From Treponema sp. (GTDB lineage: Bacteria; Spirochaetota; Spirochaetia; Treponematales; Breznakiellaceae), in NCBI GenBank assembly GCA_031278755.1, contig JAITJV010000284.1, positions 1-6,833 of the forward strand: a stretch of DNA of 6,833 bases. Direction: 5' to 3'. Positions 6,114 to 6,833 of the stretch are shown piece by piece. A program made the translations under genes and the position numbers. Under the pieces are notes generated by a model. That model was given only the letters and a program-made list of their open reading frames with translations. It was not told the origin of the DNA and did no database searches. Numbering within the stretch: the stretch's first letter is position 1; each line of letters opens with the position of its first letter.

Positions 6114-6404
6114 ATGCCAAAGAGCGATCTTCGCATGGATATATTGGGAACTTCCTTCTCCATTACGGCGGATGAAGAGCCTGCTTATCTTGAAGAGATC
6201 CTCGCGCAATACACCGCGGCTCTTGAACATACAAAAGAACAGACCAGGCTCGACGATCCCCTGAAGCTCGCCATACTTACCGGCTACCTTTTGAGCGACG
6301 AAGTCCATAAACTGAAACACCAGAATCTTACGGGCGTTGAAGCCGAAGAACTTACCCTGGATCTTATTGCCCGCCTGGACGAGGCCATGGACAACAAGGC
6401 GTAA
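6114..6404 (+). CDS. zapA: Cell division protein ZapA
   Basis: This 96-residue protein fits the ZapA family, small proteins that cross-link FtsZ protofilaments and stabilise the Z ring. The N-terminal part has the typical strand pair around RMDILGTSFSITADEEPAYL (residues 7-26), then helix EEILAQYTAALEHT (27-40). The C-terminal half has the long dimerising helix with LKLAILTGYLLSDEVHKLK (50-68), followed by further coiled coil to the end. I chose ATG at 6114 because it keeps the first strand and starts 4 nt after the upstream stop. The SD is weak (AAGAG overlapping the stop), so translation is probably coupled to the upstream gene. ATG at 6135 is an alternative but would cut the strand. The same frame stays open upstream to 6039, inside the previous gene. 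It is the last gene before the terminator. Confidence 0.88.
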   Translation: MPKSDLRMDILGTSFSITADEEPAYLEEILAQYTAALEHTKEQTRLDDPLKLAILTGYLLSDEVHKLKHQNLTGVEAEELTLDLIARLDEAMDNKA

Positions 6405-6446
6405 GTGATCCCGGCGCGCGGCGCGGATTGTTTCGTTTTTTGGGTA

Positions 6447-6481
6447 AAAAAGCTCTGAAAGTGAAGTTTTCAAAGCTTTTT
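6447..6481 (+). terminator. Rho-independent terminator of the infC-zapA operon
   Basis: AAAAAGCT (6447-6454) pairs with AGCTTTTT (6474-6481), and inside it TGAAA (6456-6460) pairs with TTTCA (6468-6472), with one C/A mismatch and a 7-nt loop. The 3' arm ends in a T run. It begins 43 nt after the zapA stop. The A-rich 5' arm means it could also act on the opposite strand. Confidence 0.75.
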
Positions 6482-6526
6482 CTATGGCGGGAAGGAAAGA
6501 ACGTACCGCATAAAGTTGAATTTTGG

Positions 6527-6555
6527 TTGACTTACCCGTGTAAACAGTTTACAAT
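6527..6555 (+). promoter_or_regulatory. Sigma70-type promoter of the LacI-family gene
   Basis: TTGACT (6527-6532) and TACAAT (6550-6555) are separated by the optimal 17 bp. The predicted start point is near 6562, giving an untranslated leader of only about 20 nt before the ATG at 6582. Confidence 0.8.
6539..6553. promoter_or_regulatory. Palindromic operator inside the lacI-type promoter
   Basis: TGTAAACAGTTTACA is a perfect inverted repeat with 7-bp arms around a central A. It lies in the -35/-10 spacer and covers the first four bases of the -10, so bound repressor would block RNA polymerase. With the preceding G, the left half reads GTGTAAAC, the half-site of E. coli gal operators. The likely ligand is the LacI/GalR-type protein encoded just downstream (autorepression). 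Confidence 0.75.
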
Positions 6556-6581
6556 AAGACATTCATGGATGGAAAACGCGG

Positions 6582-6833
6582 ATGAGAGCGACAAGGGCCG
6601 ACGTAGCGAAAAAAGCCGGCGTATCAGTAGCGACAGTTTCGTATGTACTGAACAATACCTGTCCTGTAAAGGACGAGACCCGGGACAGGGTTCTAGCGGC
6701 GGTCCGTGTGCTGAACTATATTCCAGATCTGCGCGCCCGTTCCATGGCTACCAACCGAACCATGCAGATCGCCGTTATTGTGTCCAGCTTGAGCGATCCG
6801 GTATTTCAGGAGGTGGTAGAGTACTTTATACAC
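6582..6833 (+). CDS. LacI/GalR-family transcriptional repressor, N-terminal part (3' end outside window)
   Basis: The first 84 codons are visible and the frame is open to the window edge. Residues 7-24 form the LacI-type helix-turn-helix (DVAKKAGVSVATVSYVLN). A third helix (about 32-44) follows, then the hinge YIPDLRARSMAT (46-57), and the start of the sugar-binding-protein-like effector domain (MQIAVIVSSLSDPVFQEVVE, 61-80). The base-reading pair at LacI positions 17/18 is Val16-Ala17, as in GalR (VSVATVS), while the position of LacI Arg22 is Tyr21. Such proteins repress sugar-use genes until a sugar or related effector binds; the effector cannot be predicted without the C-terminal domain. 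ATG at 6582 has GGA (6571-6573) 8 nt upstream. It has its own promoter with a probable autoregulatory operator. Confidence 0.93.
   Translation, partial: MRATRADVAKKAGVSVATVSYVLNNTCPVKDETRDRVLAAVRVLNYIPDLRARSMATNRTMQIAVIVSSLSDPVFQEVVEYFIH

Noticed and set aside
6411..6440. GC-rich run CCGGCGCGCGGCGCGG followed by T-rich sequence as a first terminator
   Set aside because: Only about a 4-bp stem with a 3-nt loop can form and the T-rich part is interrupted. The hairpin at 6447-6481 is far better.
5528..6473. Two long minus-strand open frames opposite rplT, the coiled-coil gene and zapA
   Set aside because: They lie antisense to recognised genes, show no family motif and reflect codon composition. 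One runs through the terminator.
6405..6526. Possible 6S RNA downstream of zapA, as in enterobacteria
   Set aside because: The gap to the next gene is only 177 nt and is taken up by a terminator and promoter. There is no long bulged hairpin of 6S type.

Overview
The window looks like chromosomal DNA of a moderately GC-rich Gram-negative bacterium. My best guess is a spirochaete of the Treponema group, possibly a gut treponeme. That guess rests on protein style, on a FecR-type gene next to a CHASE2 cyclase, and on the infC-rpmI-rplT-(coiled coil)-zapA gene order. There is no rRNA or other taxonomic anchor, so the assignment is inference. Coding density is high, there are no mobile elements, CRISPR arrays or tRNAs, and no gene-free stretch exceeds 300 bases.

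Region 1 (1-3764, + strand) is a tight three-gene run. It holds the 3' end of a probable outer-membrane beta-barrel protein, then a secreted FecR-domain protein, then a 919-residue membrane cyclase (CHASE2 sensor, three membrane helices, class III cyclase domain, TPR-like tail). The gaps are 13 and 12 nt. The layout suggests a path from the outer membrane through the periplasm to a cytoplasmic cyclic nucleotide. The cyclase keeps every expected catalytic residue and carries Lys706/Thr782, the pair typical of class IIIb (bicarbonate-responsive) adenylate cyclases.

Region 2 (3745-4353, - strand) is an unrecognised polytopic membrane protein. Its 3' end overlaps the cyclase gene tail-to-tail by 20 nt. 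A short divergent spacer (4354-4521) holds a hairpin, a near-consensus sigma70 promoter and a structured leader for the next operon.

Region 3 (4522-6404, + strand) is infC (IF3, UUG start), rpmI (bL35), rplT (bL20), a coiled-coil protein that may be ZapB-like, and zapA. It ends at an intrinsic terminator (6447-6481). One transcript therefore appears to join translation components with FtsZ-ring accessory proteins.

Region 4 (6482-6833, + strand) is the promoter and first 84 codons of a LacI/GalR-family repressor cut by the window edge. A perfect 15-bp palindrome, TGTAAACAGTTTACA, sits between its -35 and -10 boxes and overlaps the -10. It looks like an autoregulatory operator, and its half-site matches that of gal operators.
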